Shown: positions 33,406-42,977, counted from the stretch's first letter. The stretch: DNA of 64,000 bases from Sphingobacterium olei (GCF_005048855.1 NZ_SUME01000001.1:930001-994000); one strand, 5' to 3'. The notes: generated from the letters alone by a model not told the origin. Translations and numbers: made by a program.

Positions 33406-35103
33406 TTACCAGAACTTTACGTAAAGCGCACCGATAATGAGAATTGTCAATACAATCATGACCATAACAGATGGCTCGACTCTGAACATCTTAGTATCGA
33501 TCACAAATGCTTTAGGATTTATCTTCGGTCCGGCTAAACTTACAATTACCATCGTAAGCACTGTAAACGCGAAAGCTAAGCCCATACAGATTTGAAACGG
33601 TATTTCATATCCACCTTTGGAATTTGGATAAGCTGTATATAGTAATGTATCATTACCAAACAGGGCCGGCGCATAGTTGTTAAACAAAACAGAGAGTAAG
33701 AATCCCATAATCAAGCCTGTAATTGCTGCAGCTCCGGTTGTCCTTTTCCAGAACATACCGAGCAAGAACATTGCCAGTACACCTGGACTGATGAATCCTG
33801 TATATTTTTGGATAAACGTAAAGCCTCCCTCACCGCCGATACCCAACAGATCATCCCAAGTAAATATTACGGAAACGGCAATGGAAACAATGACGGTTGC
33901 CTTTCCTATGTTTACTAACTTTCTATCGGATGCTTCTCTGTTCATGTATTTCTTGTAGATGTCCATAGTAAAAATAGTAGCAATACTATTTGCTTTTCCC
34001 GCTAAGGAGGCAACAATAGCTGCTGTTAAGGCCGCTAGTGACAATCCCTTGATACCATCCGGCAGAAAACCTAGAATCGCTGCGTAAGCATTATCTGCAC
34101 GAAAAACACCATTAGGCGCCATTTCTTCCTGCAATGCGCCATTTTTGTACAATACATACGCTGCAATACCCGGCAACATCACAATCACAGGCATGAATAG
34201 CTTTAAGAAACCTGCAAATAAAATACCTGTACGCGCCGTTTTAAGGTTTGCGCCTAAGGCTCTTTGCGTAATGTACTGGTTACATCCCCAATAATTGAGG
34301 TTAACGATCCAAATACCCGCCAAATACATCCCAATACCCGGAAGCATTAAATACTTGTTAATCTCCTCCTGTGTGGAATTTTCAGTTGGCTTATCAATAA
34401 TTAGCTTAAAATGTTCGGGTGAATCTTTCATTAACTGCGTAAAACCGGCCAAGACATCATTCCCTAAACCGAAATGCTGACTTACAAGTTGTAACGCAAT
34501 GTAAGTCGTAGCTACGCCACCAATAATAAGCACCACCACTTGGATTACATCAGTAAAACCGATTACACGCATTCCACCTAATGTAATGACAATTGCAAAA
34601 ATTGAAATAAGAATAATTATTAAATGAAAACTACCTCCACCAGCTAGGTTATCGATTGCAATTGCACCTAAATAAAGGATGGAGGTTAAGTTGACAAAAA
34701 TGTATAGGAATAACCAAAATATAGACATAATAAGGCTTGTCGTCTCATTATATCGTCTATTGAGGAACTGGGGCATAGTGAATATCTTATTTTTAAGATA
34801 AACCGGAATAAACCATACCGCTACAATAATTAACGCTATGGCCGCTATCCATTCATAAGCCGCTACAGCGATCCCCACCTCAAAGCCATTACCGCTCATC
34901 CCGATGAATTGTTCTGCGGAAATGTTAGAAGCAATGAGAGACGCTCCTATCGCCCACCACGTCAAAGAACCCTCGGCCAGAAAATAATCCTGACTGGTTT
35001 GATCCTTACTGGTCTTTTTTCTGTAAATCCAATACCCATAGCCCGCTACTACGAAGAAATAGATAAAGAAAATTACATAATCAATTAATGCAAATTTTTC
35101 CAT
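33406..35103 (-). CDS. Sodium:solute symporter, probable L-arabinose transporter
   Basis: 565 residues with about 14 membrane helices, of the SSS family (SGLT/PutP-like). FFLAEGSLTWWAIGASLIASNISAEQFIGMSG-like helix 1 (only partly quoted), YEWIAAIALI, and GLIMGFLLSVLF are visible, with PGVLAMFLLGMFW in the second repeat. It has the vSGLT-like N-terminal helix pair. It is last in the arabinose operon, 20 bases after araA, so L-arabinose is the probable substrate with sodium as driving ion. Confidence 0.87.
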   Translation of the reverse strand: MEKFALIDYVIFFIYFFVVAGYGYWIYRKKTSKDQTSQDYFLAEGSLTWWAIGASLIASNISAEQFIGMSGNGFEVGIAVAAYEWIAAIALIIVAVWFIPVYLKNKIFTMPQFLNRRYNETTSLIMSIFWLFLYIFVNLTSILYLGAIAIDNLAGGGSFHLIIILISIFAIVITLGGMRVIGFTDVIQVVVLIIGGVATTYIALQLVSQHFGLGNDVLAGFTQLMKDSPEHFKLIIDKPTENSTQEEINKYLMLPGIGMYLAGIWIVNLNYWGCNQYITQRALGANLKTARTGILFAGFLKLFMPVIVMLPGIAAYVLYKNGALQEEMAPNGVFRADNAYAAILGFLPDGIKGLSLAALTAAIVASLAGKANSIATIFTMDIYKKYMNREASDRKLVNIGKATVIVSIAVSVIFTWDDLLGIGGEGGFTFIQKYTGFISPGVLAMFLLGMFWKRTTGAAAITGLIMGFLLSVLFNNYAPALFGNDTLLYTAYPNSKGGYEIPFQICMGLAFAFTVLTMVIVSLAGPKINPKAFVIDTKMFRVEPSVMVMIVLTILIIGALYVKFW

Positions 35104-35123
35104 TAGGTTTATAAATTACTTAG

Positions 35124-36623
35124 TTATTTGATCGTTTTATAATACACCTCACTCCATTTTAGTTCATTTTCAAAATTGGCAAGTGATGTATTCGCATCAA
35201 TCTTCACCAATTCAATATCCGCCATTCTCGAAAAGTCTTCAAAATATTCCATCGTCAAGTTTTGGCTGAAAACGGTATGATGAGCTCCCCCGGCATAAAT
35301 CCAAGCCGTACAAGCTGTTTTCATATCCGGAAGAGGCTTCCATAAAACGCGAGCTACCGGTAATTTGGGTAAGTCTTCCTTTACCTCAACGGCGTCAACC
35401 GTATTTACAACTAATCTAAATCTATTACCCATATCGATCAAAGACGCATTTAAGGCGGGGCCAGCGCTAGCATTGAATACCAGACGGGCTGGATCAGCTT
35501 TCCCTCCGATTCCTAAAGGGTGTACCTCTAACCGTGGCTTCTCTAATGATAGAGATGGATCCACTTCTAACATATGCGATCCCAAAACCATGGAATTATT
35601 CGGGTCAAAGTGATAGGTATAATCTTCCATAAATGCGTTGCCACCTTCAAAGCCTTCCGCCATTACTTTACAGGCACGTACTAAAGCTGGAGTTTTCCAA
35701 TCACCCTCCCCTGCAAAACCGTACCCCTTTTCCATCAATCGCTGTACAGGAAGACCTGGCAATTGTATCAAGCCATGCAAATCTTCAAATGTGTCTGTAA
35801 ACCCTTTATAACCACCTGATTCTAAAAACTTAGTGAGCCCCAATTCAATTTTTGCTGCATCAAGAATATTTTGTCTATTAACTCCACCCTCTTTTACATT
35901 CTCTGCTAAAATATAAGTCGCTTCATAGGCTGCCACGAGCGCCGCAACCTCTTGATCGGTCACATCATTAATCACTTTTACTAAATCACCAACGGCATAG
36001 GTGTTTACAGAGAAACCAAATTTACTTTCCGCTTCCACTTTATCTCCATCGGTAACGGCGACGTACCGCATATTATCACCAAAACGCACGAATTTTGCAC
36101 CTTGCCAGTCATGCCAAGCGGCCGCGGCTCTCGCCCAGACATTGATTTTATTAGACACCTCCTCATCCTGCCAATGTCCGGTAACCACTTTTCGGTTAAT
36201 GCGGAGGCGGGAGACGATAAAGCCAAACTCACGGTCACCATGCGCGGATTGATTAAGATTCATAAAATCCATGTCCATAGTAGACCACGGAATATCCCTA
36301 TTGTACTGCGTATGTAAATGCAACAATGGTTTATTTAAGATATTTAACCCCCGGATCCACATCTTAGCCGGAGAAAATGTATGCATCCAAGTGATGATAC
36401 CAATACAATTTTTATCTGTATTTGCAGCAAGAATCGTATCGTAAATTTCTTCTGTATTTTTTACGATAGGTTTATAGATTACTTGAACAGGTATGATCTG
36501 TGAATCGTTAAAATAATTTGCAACTTCTTCCGCATGCTTTGCAACTTGTGCCAAAGTTTCCGGTCCATATAAGTCCTGGCTACCTGTGATAAACCAAACT
36601 TGTAATTTATTCATTTCTGTCAT
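35124..36623 (-). CDS. araA: L-arabinose isomerase
   Basis: 499 residues, full length for the family, converting L-arabinose to L-ribulose. [16 protein letters not shown] near the start, [14 protein letters not shown] near 80, the metal and substrate residues in [17 protein letters not shown], and the late HTVFSQNLT are standard. The first ATG at 36623 or the one three codons later (MNKLQVW) could be used. It is followed in the operon by the symporter and preceded at 21 bases by araD. Confidence 0.95.
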   Translation of the reverse strand: MTEMNKLQVWFITGSQDLYGPETLAQVAKHAEEVANYFNDSQIIPVQVIYKPIVKNTEEIYDTILAANTDKNCIGIITWMHTFSPAKMWIRGLNILNKPLLHLHTQYNRDIPWSTMDMDFMNLNQSAHGDREFGFIVSRLRINRKVVTGHWQDEEVSNKINVWARAAAAWHDWQGAKFVRFGDNMRYVAVTDGDKVEAESKFGFSVNTYAVGDLVKVINDVTDQEVAALVAAYEATYILAENVKEGGVNRQNILDAAKIELGLTKFLESGGYKGFTDTFEDLHGLIQLPGLPVQRLMEKGYGFAGEGDWKTPALVRACKVMAEGFEGGNAFMEDYTYHFDPNNSMVLGSHMLEVDPSLSLEKPRLEVHPLGIGGKADPARLVFNASAGPALNASLIDMGNRFRLVVNTVDAVEVKEDLPKLPVARVLWKPLPDMKTACTAWIYAGGAHHTVFSQNLTMEYFEDFSRMADIELVKIDANTSLANFENELKWSEVYYKTIK

Positions 36624-36644
36624 TTTTACTAAAAATTTTACTAA

Positions 36645-37346
36645 TTAAGATTGTCCATAATATGAATCAGGACCGTGTTTACGTTCAAAGTGCTTTTTAA
36701 TCAAAGAATCTTTCAGACGAGGCGCATTGGGATTAACTTGTTCCGTTAGCAGCGCCATTTGCGCCACGGTTTCCAGAACAGCACTGTTGTAGACAGCTTT
36801 GTGACCATCCTTTCCCCAAGTAAATGGTGCATGATTACCGACTAATACCATTTCCACTTCCTTATAATCCAATTCGTTTGCTGAAAAATGGTCCATGATC
36901 TGAAAACCTGTCTGGTACTCATAATCTCCTTCAATCATGTCATCTGCCATCGGTGGTGCACACGGGATATCTGTTGTTAGATGATCAGCATGAGTTGTAC
37001 CAAATATCGGAATATCACGCTGCGCCTGTGCCCAAGCTGTACCATAGGTAGAATGGGTGTGTACGATTCCACCTATTCCCTCCCAATGCTTATATAATAC
37101 GGCATGCGTAAGTGTATCGGAAGAGGGTCTCAACTCACCTTCGATCACATTTCCATCAAAATCCACAATAACCATTTTTTCCGGCGAAAGGTCTTCGTAC
37201 GGTACGCCGCTTGGTTTGATAGCAAACACCTTCCGCTCCCGATCTACGACGCTTACATTTCCAAAAGTGAACAAAACCAAACCTAGTTTGGGGAGCTGCA
37301 TATTGCATTCGAATGCTTCCTGTTTTATCTTTTGATAAACACTCAT
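36645..37346 (-). CDS. araD: L-ribulose-5-phosphate 4-epimerase
   Basis: 233 residues of the class II aldolase/epimerase fold. GNVSVVDRERKVFAIKPSGVPYEDL (about 29-53) is the phosphate-binding region, and the zinc ligands appear in GIVHTHSTYGTAWA near 95 with the later NHAPFTWG near 170. It converts L-ribulose 5-phosphate to D-xylulose 5-phosphate, feeding the pentose phosphate pathway. The gene lies 14 bases past araB. Confidence 0.95.
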   Translation of the reverse strand: MSVYQKIKQEAFECNMQLPKLGLVLFTFGNVSVVDRERKVFAIKPSGVPYEDLSPEKMVIVDFDGNVIEGELRPSSDTLTHAVLYKHWEGIGGIVHTHSTYGTAWAQAQRDIPIFGTTHADHLTTDIPCAPPMADDMIEGDYEYQTGFQIMDHFSANELDYKEVEMVLVGNHAPFTWGKDGHKAVYNSAVLETVAQMALLTEQVNPNAPRLKDSLIKKHFERKHGPDSYYGQS

Positions 37347-37360
37347 ATCTCAAATTAATT

Positions 37361-38998
37361 TTATATTTTTTCTAAAGAACTGCCTGTATCCAGGTAATTT
37401 TTATACCGTTTCTCATAGATATCATGGCAGTCCGCATTTGGAAAATATTCCTTATCGAAACCTTGCCCCATGTGTTGCATCGCTTTCTCCACATTAGGAT
37501 AAATTCCGGCTACCGTAGCAGCAAACATCGCAGCGCCAATTGCACAAGTCTGTTCCGATCTGTGTATTTTGATGGGCATATTCATCACATCTGCCATCAT
37601 TTGCATGATAAAAGAAGACTTCCGGGCAACCCCACCTAGGCCGATTAGTCCGCGGACTTCTACCCCTTCACTGCGGAATCTGTCTACAATCTTTCTCGCG
37701 CCAAAACAGGTAGATTCTACAATAGCTCTAAAAATCTGTACAACGTCAGTTCCTAAATGTAAACCGTAGATAGCTCCCTTTAGATTTTGGTTGGCGTCCG
37801 GTGTACGGCGCCCGTTAAACCAGTCAATAGCATAAGGTAAATTGGACGTTACTTCCAGTTCACTGGCCTTCTTACTCAATTCGACAAGCAAATTCGCATT
37901 CAATTCGTCTATAATCTTCGGGTCCGCGTGTATCAACTGCAGTGGTTGAATTAATATATTTTTAAACCAGGCATAGGCATCTCCAAAAGCGGATTGACCG
38001 GCCTCCAAACCCACCATAGCTGGAATAACGGATCCATCAACTTGACCGCATATACCTTTTACCAACGTGTCGCCAAATTCCTCTTTAGGAATAACCATCA
38101 TGTCGCAAGTCGATGTTCCCATGACCTTACTTAAATAGTAAGGTTCAATCTGGCCTCCGACTGCACCCATATGGGCATCGAAAGCTCCTATTCCTATCTG
38201 TACAGTTGCAGGTAACCCCAACCGATCAGCCCATTCGGCAGAAATAGTTCCCGCGGATTCCGCCGCTGTATACGTCTTTTCGGAAATGCGATCAACAAAA
38301 CCATCCAATAGCGGATCGATATTCTTGAAAAAATCATTTGGTGGGTAGCCTCCAAAATTAGCCGACCATAACCCCTTATGGCCTGCAGAGCATACACCTC
38401 GTTTGATTTCATCCGCATCTGAACCACCTGTTAGTAGAAAAGGTATCCAATCGCATTGCTCTACAAACGTATACGTGTGTGCTTTCACTTCCTCGTCAAC
38501 TCGCAATACATGCAAAAACTTTGACCAAAACCATTCAGAAGAATAAATCCCCCCCACATATCGAAGGTAATCACCGCCGTATTCCTGTGCACAGCTGTTT
38601 ATTTCATCCGCTTCTTTTATCGCGGTATGGTCTTTCCATAATACAAACATGGCATTTGGATTTTCACCAAATTCGGGCATTAAAGACAGTGGTACGCCTG
38701 CTTTATTAACCGCTATGGGAGTTGAACCGGTTGTATCGATAGAGATCGCTCTGACGGCATGTGCCGCATCTTGACCAACTTGCTTTATACAATCTTTAAT
38801 GGTTGTTTCCAACCCTTCTATATAGTCAAGCGGATGTTGCCTGAATTGACTTGCAATAGGCATGCAGTATAACCCTTTTTTCCACCTCGGGTAGTAAAAA
38901 ACAGAAGCCGCCAGCTCCGTTCCATTGGAAGCGTCAACGAATACCGATCGTACAGAATCTGTACCGTAATCCACTCCAATCACATAATTTGAAATCAT
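37361..38998 (-). CDS. araB: Ribulokinase
   Basis: 545 residues of the FGGY carbohydrate kinase family. IGVDYGTDSVRSVFVDA (8-24) is the first phosphate loop; ISIDTTGSTPIAVNK near 101, GAFDAHMGAVGGQIEP near 271 and IGLGGVARKSSFIMQMMADVM near 447 are the usual sugar and nucleotide contacts. It phosphorylates L-ribulose. It is the first gene of the catabolic operon and lies 88 bases downstream of the Nudix-type regulator gene on the same strand. Confidence 0.95.
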   Translation of the reverse strand: MISNYVIGVDYGTDSVRSVFVDASNGTELAASVFYYPRWKKGLYCMPIASQFRQHPLDYIEGLETTIKDCIKQVGQDAAHAVRAISIDTTGSTPIAVNKAGVPLSLMPEFGENPNAMFVLWKDHTAIKEADEINSCAQEYGGDYLRYVGGIYSSEWFWSKFLHVLRVDEEVKAHTYTFVEQCDWIPFLLTGGSDADEIKRGVCSAGHKGLWSANFGGYPPNDFFKNIDPLLDGFVDRISEKTYTAAESAGTISAEWADRLGLPATVQIGIGAFDAHMGAVGGQIEPYYLSKVMGTSTCDMMVIPKEEFGDTLVKGICGQVDGSVIPAMVGLEAGQSAFGDAYAWFKNILIQPLQLIHADPKIIDELNANLLVELSKKASELEVTSNLPYAIDWFNGRRTPDANQNLKGAIYGLHLGTDVVQIFRAIVESTCFGARKIVDRFRSEGVEVRGLIGLGGVARKSSFIMQMMADVMNMPIKIHRSEQTCAIGAAMFAATVAGIYPNVEKAMQHMGQGFDKEYFPNADCHDIYEKRYKNYLDTGSSLEKI

Positions 38999-39086
38999 TC
39001 TATTAAATGTTAAAATAACAGGTTTACTTTAATTCGTGTCAAGATAACGTTTAATACGTCATCATACAAATATTATCTATAAAATT
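38999..39086 (-). promoter_or_regulatory. araR-araB intergenic control region
   Basis: 88 bases. On the minus strand TTGACA (centre near 39042) and, 19 bases on, TATTTTAA form a rough promoter pair. The region also contains ATAATATTTG, close to but not exactly TAnnTTTG. A clear AraR operator palindrome was not found by eye; its presence is inferred from the adjacent regulator. Confidence 0.4.
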
Positions 39087-39776
39087 TTAATTAGGATTGG
39101 GAATAAAGTTTATAAAAGCACTAAATTTTTCTTTGTAAATATCAGCGTTAAGTTTAAAGTAATAGGCTCCTTTTTTTGAATTCAACTTATCTTTTTCACT
39201 TGTCTTGACTAACAGTTTCGTTGAAATGAGCTTCCTGTTAAAGTTACGTTTGTCCAAAATAATATCGTACACACCTTCATATAACGACATTATTTGGGGA
39301 ATTGTGAATTTATCCGGCAATAGTTCGAATAATATCGGATGTAGAGCTGCTTTATATTTAAGACGATTGCGTGCCGCAGCCACCATATCATTATGGTCAA
39401 GAATTAAGTTAGGTACTTCCTTTAAAGAAAACCAAGCAGCTCTATAATCGTTGATAATCTGATGCTTATATTTCTGGATGTCAATTAATGCAAAATAACA
39501 AATACTAATAGTTTTGCCATATGGATCACGATTAGGGTTACCAAACACATCCATTTGTTCCATATATACATCTTCGAGTCCAGTTAATTTTTTAAGAACC
39601 CGAATTGCTGCTTCATCGGGACTCTCCGTCTCTTCGATAAAGCCCCCCATTAAACTCCATTGATCTTTAAGAGGTTCAAATCCCCTATGAATTAGTAATA
39701 ATTTAACATCTTCCCCGTCAAAACCAAAAATAATACAATCGATGGCAACAAAGGACTTACAAGTTTCAGGATACAT
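39087..39776 (-). CDS. araR: AraR-type Nudix-fold transcriptional regulator of arabinose use
   Basis: 229 residues: a Nudix-like domain (about 8-140) and a C-terminal winged helix (about 150-229) as in the NrtR/AraR group of Bacteroidota, which sense L-arabinose and repress or activate ara genes (known family). The Nudix box is degenerate: Gly45, Glu51 and Arg59 are kept, but the catalytic glutamates expected at 60, 63 and 64 are Val, Lys and Leu. The domain is therefore a sensor, not a hydrolase. The DNA-binding part has KRNFNRKLISTKLLV. It precedes araB on the same strand. Confidence 0.87.
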   Translation of the reverse strand: MYPETCKSFVAIDCIIFGFDGEDVKLLLIHRGFEPLKDQWSLMGGFIEETESPDEAAIRVLKKLTGLEDVYMEQMDVFGNPNRDPYGKTISICYFALIDIQKYKHQIINDYRAAWFSLKEVPNLILDHNDMVAAARNRLKYKAALHPILFELLPDKFTIPQIMSLYEGVYDIILDKRNFNRKLISTKLLVKTSEKDKLNSKKGAYYFKLNADIYKEKFSAFINFIPNPN

Positions 39777-39858
39777 AATTTAAATATATGGATATTATAG
39801 CAAATAAAAATAGAGCTAACAATAAATGTCAACTCTACAATCACTAAATTATGATAAT

Positions 39859-39900
39859 TTAATTACTTCACAAAATATCTGGACTTAATTACTTCACAAA
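39859..39900. repeat. 26-bp direct duplication at the 3' end of the DUF2892-type gene
   Basis: TTAATTACTTCACAAA occurs at 39859-39874 and again at 39885-39900, 26 bases apart. The second copy codes the final residues and stop of the gene; the first lies just after the stop on the minus strand. It looks like a recent tandem duplication. Confidence 0.8.
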
Positions 39901-40197
39901 GTACCGATGTTCGATAACAGTTACGTCCTCTTTTTCCGTTACTTTTTCAATCGCGCTCTTCACTGTACAATGTCCGGTAACACCTCTATAAACTAAAGCA
40001 CCTCCCAGTGTAATTCCAGAAATTGCAGAAATTGGACTTTTAAACAGTTGCTTTACCCCTATACCCAATATTAACCCACCAGATATTACAGATAAGACAC
40101 GTTCAGAGGCTCCGACATTTCCGTCGCTACAATTATCCTCTACTTTTCGTTTTATTTTATCAAAAGCTAAATTTAATATACCATTCATGATCAACAT
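39889..40197 (-). CDS. DUF2892 (YgaP-like) small membrane protein
   Basis: 102 residues (99 from the second ATG at 40188). The central part GASERVLSVISGGLILGIGVKQLF and GITLGGALVYRGVTGHCTV is the DUF2892 pattern: a short amphipathic start, two membrane helices, and the GHC motif near 83. An N-terminal stretch of about 25 residues (NLAFDKIKRKVEDNCSDGNV) is extra. The function of such proteins is not established. The 3' end carries a 26-bp duplication. It diverges from the ATP-cone nuclease gene across 70 bases. Confidence 0.8.
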   Translation of the reverse strand: MLIMNGILNLAFDKIKRKVEDNCSDGNVGASERVLSVISGGLILGIGVKQLFKSPISAISGITLGGALVYRGVTGHCTVKSAIEKVTEKEDVTVIEHRYFVK

Positions 40198-40267
40198 TCC
40201 TTTTTTTAATAAACAACAAGAAAATCATTATGTTTGAAAGGCGTTACAAAATTTATAAAAAAGACTT

Positions 40268-41107
40268 ATGCAAGTAAAAAAACATTCCGGCGAACTAGTT
40301 TCTTTTGATCCAGATAGCCTGAGAAACTCACTTTCACGTTCGGGTGCCAATGACGACGAAGTAGATAACGTTTTTAAAGCGATCAATAACGAATTATATG
40401 ATGGAATTCCTACGAAAAAACTTTACCAACTTGCTTTTGATTTTTTGAAAAATCTAAGACAGTCTTATGCTGCAAGATACAGCTTAAAAAATGCATTGCG
40501 GGAGTTGGGGCCTGAAGGTTTCTATTTTGAGAAATGGATAGCTCGCCTATTTCAAGAAGATGGCTGTCAGACAATGACGGGTCAAACTTTGAGAGGTCAT
40601 GCCGTATCACACGAAATAGACGTAATAGCTCTTCGGAATGAAAATCTACTCGCAGTGGAGTGCAAATTTAGAAACGATACCAATGCAAAGATTTCCGTGA
40701 CGACTCCTATGTATTTTATGTCCCGTCTAAAAGATATATCTGGATTAACCTATAGTTTTTTCAATAAAAAGCATGAAATTGCCGAAGGTTGGCTCGTGAC
40801 AAACGCATACCTCACCAGTGATTCTATACGTTTTGGGGAATATTATAAATTAAACTTACTGTCTTGGGATTACCCAAAGGAAAGTAGCATTAAAGCTCGG
40901 GTAGATAGTAATGGGGAATATCCAATTACTTGCCTTACCACGCTCAATCAACAAGATAAAGCTGTTTTACTAAAAAATCAATGTATACTGGTTAAAGATA
41001 TCGTACGGGATCCAAGCTTTTTAAACTATATCCAAGCTGATAATGTAAAGAAGAAACGAATTCTATTAGAAGCCGAAGAATTGATTAATAGCCAATTAGA
41101 ACATTAG
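40268..41107 (+). CDS. ATP-cone domain fused to Mrr-like restriction endonuclease domain
   Basis: 279 residues. Residues 1-88 are an ATP-cone, the nucleotide-sensing module of ribonucleotide reductases and NrdR (VKKHSGELVSFDPDSLRNSL, then KKLYQLAFDFLKNL and AARYSLKNAL). Residues about 96-200 form a PD-(D/E)xK nuclease fold of the Mrr/type IV type: FEKWIARLFQEDG, then HEIDVIAL with Asp118 and VECKF with Glu131 and Lys133, which complete the catalytic set. The remainder (200-279) is helical, with KARVDSNGEYPITCLTTL. No methylase or helicase partner is nearby, so this is a solitary nuclease whose activity may depend on ATP/dATP level. It has its own start at 40268. Confidence 0.85.
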   Translation: MQVKKHSGELVSFDPDSLRNSLSRSGANDDEVDNVFKAINNELYDGIPTKKLYQLAFDFLKNLRQSYAARYSLKNALRELGPEGFYFEKWIARLFQEDGCQTMTGQTLRGHAVSHEIDVIALRNENLLAVECKFRNDTNAKISVTTPMYFMSRLKDISGLTYSFFNKKHEIAEGWLVTNAYLTSDSIRFGEYYKLNLLSWDYPKESSIKARVDSNGEYPITCLTTLNQQDKAVLLKNQCILVKDIVRDPSFLNYIQADNVKKKRILLEAEELINSQLEH

Positions 41108-41122
41108 AATTACATATCGCCA

Positions 41123-41148
41123 ATTCGCAGATTTGCAAATCTGCGAAT
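41123..41148. terminator. 26-bp perfect palindrome between convergent genes
   Basis: ATTCGCAGATTTG is followed directly by its reverse complement (13 + 13 bases, no spacer), and GCCA/TGGC extends it with one bulged A. It lies in the 48-base gap between the ATP-cone nuclease and thuA stops and can serve as a bidirectional terminator; ATTTATTTT follows on the plus strand. Confidence 0.7.
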
Positions 41149-41155
41149 ATGGCAT

Positions 41156-41881
41156 TTATTTTAATTTGAGCACATATTGCACACCACCCAAAATATGTTT
41201 TTGGAATAATTCGGAATCAAAAGATTCTTCCGTATGGCCTAATCCCGTATAAAATGATCTTCCACCGTCATATTCTTGAAACCATGCTATAGGATGGAAT
41301 TTTCCCATTTTCCCTCCTTTATAACTGGTTTCATCTAAGGCCATCAAAATATGAAGGCCTTCTTTCACATCCTTGAAATCATACCATTCGTCTTTATGAA
41401 ACCATACTTTTTGCAGATGCTGTGTAGATAAATGTTTTCGATTTAGAACATCAATTTTAGCCTCTTGTACAGCTGGATGACTCGCAAAATAGCCACCAAC
41501 CAGCCCTCCATACCAAGGCCAATTATACTCCGTATCCGATGCGGCATGAATTCCCACAAAACCTTTGCCCGAACGGATAAAATTTCGAATATCTTCCTTC
41601 TGTTGACTGTTAAAAAGATTCCCGGTAGTACTCAAAAATAAAATCGCATCGTAGTTAGCTAAGTTTTTTGCATTGAAAATACTTTCATCTTCGCTATGAA
41701 AAGTTCCAATATGCTGATCATTTAACAATTTCTCCACGGTCAGCACACCCTTCTCGATACTCTGGTGCCTAAATTCTGTGGTCTTTGAAAAGATCAATAC
41801 TTTCTTGTTTTTTTGAGCCCAAGCATCCGTAAGGAAAAAACAACAAAGTAATGTGCAAAGTGAATATATTCTCGCCATCAT
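41156..41881 (-). CDS. Secreted ThuA-domain protein
   Basis: 241 residues with a signal peptide (1-22, ending DAWAQ) and a ThuA-like glutamine-amidotransferase-fold domain. KKVLIFSKTTEFRHQSIEKGV, FVGIHAASDTEYNWPWYGGLVGGYFASHP and YTGLGHTEESF are the family landmarks. ThuA proteins are often part of sugar-use loci, with unknown enzymatic activity. Here it starts with zero bases between the aroB stop (41882-41884) and its ATG (41881), so it is translated from the aroB message although no functional link is obvious. Confidence 0.87.
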   Translation of the reverse strand: MMARIYSLCTLLCCFFLTDAWAQKNKKVLIFSKTTEFRHQSIEKGVLTVEKLLNDQHIGTFHSEDESIFNAKNLANYDAILFLSTTGNLFNSQQKEDIRNFIRSGKGFVGIHAASDTEYNWPWYGGLVGGYFASHPAVQEAKIDVLNRKHLSTQHLQKVWFHKDEWYDFKDVKEGLHILMALDETSYKGGKMGKFHPIAWFQEYDGGRSFYTGLGHTEESFDSELFQKHILGGVQYVLKLK

Positions 41882-42946
41882 TTATTTGGTTTTAGAAAGA
41901 TAATAATTTAATGCTTCTACGATATCATCCCTATTTACATAGATGTTGTATTCTGCATGACCGATTTCTTTTAATAACGCAAAACCTATTTTATTGTCTT
42001 CATTCTTCTTGTCGTTTTTCATGAGTTCGATAAAGCTATCATATTGATCTGAAGTATAAGTATAAGGCGTATATCTCTCTAAGAATAAAGTCGTTAAATC
42101 CTCCAGCTCCTCTCCTGACAAACCGTTTAATTTATAAGATAAGAAACCCTCACAGATCATCCCAATCGCAATTGCTTCTCCGTGCAGCAGCGGATTGCTA
42201 TCATTGTACAAGGAGTACCCCTCGATAGCATGCCCTATTGTGTGTCCAAAATTTAATATCTTACGAAGTCCTTTTTCAGTAGGATCTTTAAGGACAACAT
42301 TATTCTTAATTTCTACAGAGCGTTTTATCAACGATGTGTCGATATCATTCAAATTTACATCCTTACATTTCTCATAAAGACCGCTGTCCTGAATTAGTCC
42401 ATGTTTGATTATTTCAGCAAATCCTGAACGTATTTGTCGCTCATCTAATGTCTCTAAAAACTTAGCACTAATAAATACCGCTTGAGGCTGCGTAAAGGTA
42501 CCGATGATATTTTTTACATTGTCAAGATCAATACCTGTCTTACCACCTACGGAGGCATCTACCTGAGACAAGAGTGTCGTCGGAATTTGAATAAAATCAA
42601 TCCCCCGCTTAAACGTAGAGGCTGCAAATCCGCCCATATCCGTTACTACACCACCCCCCAAATTGATCATCAATGCTTTGCGGTCTGCTCCAAAATCTAA
42701 CATAGTTTTCCATACACCAATACAAAAATCAATATTTTTATTTTCCTCTCCTGGATCAATTTCAATAATATCATAATCTGTAATAGAAGGTATTGCAGCC
42801 TGTAAAACAGGTAAACAATGATCATTCGTATTCCGATCTACTAAGATGAGTATCTGAGAATATTGACGTTGAAAAATGAAATTTTCTAAAGAAGAAAGAT
42901 CCTCTTCAAAAAAAACTGTATAACCTAAACTTTCTAAAGTTTGCAT
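41882..42946 (-). CDS. aroB: 3-dehydroquinate synthase
   Basis: 354 residues, the usual AroB length. It makes 3-dehydroquinate from DAHP in the shikimate pathway. NAD and metal sites are visible: NLGGGVVTDMGGFAASTFKRG near 98, PTTLLSQVDASVGGKTGID near 125, and the zinc-binding HTIGHAIEG near 235 with HGEAIAIGM near 250. The gene is upstream of thuA on the minus strand and abuts it. Confidence 0.95.
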   Translation of the reverse strand: MQTLESLGYTVFFEEDLSSLENFIFQRQYSQILILVDRNTNDHCLPVLQAAIPSITDYDIIEIDPGEENKNIDFCIGVWKTMLDFGADRKALMINLGGGVVTDMGGFAASTFKRGIDFIQIPTTLLSQVDASVGGKTGIDLDNVKNIIGTFTQPQAVFISAKFLETLDERQIRSGFAEIIKHGLIQDSGLYEKCKDVNLNDIDTSLIKRSVEIKNNVVLKDPTEKGLRKILNFGHTIGHAIEGYSLYNDSNPLLHGEAIAIGMICEGFLSYKLNGLSGEELEDLTTLFLERYTPYTYTSDQYDSFIELMKNDKKNEDNKIGFALLKEIGHAEYNIYVNRDDIVEALNYYLSKTK

Positions 42947-42977
42947 AAATTAAAATTGAGCGATAAAGATATAATTT

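Noticed and set aside
39889..41107. Two-gene defence module (DUF2892 protein with ATP-cone nuclease)
   Set aside because: The genes diverge, and DUF2892 proteins are common outside such contexts; only the nuclease itself is reported.
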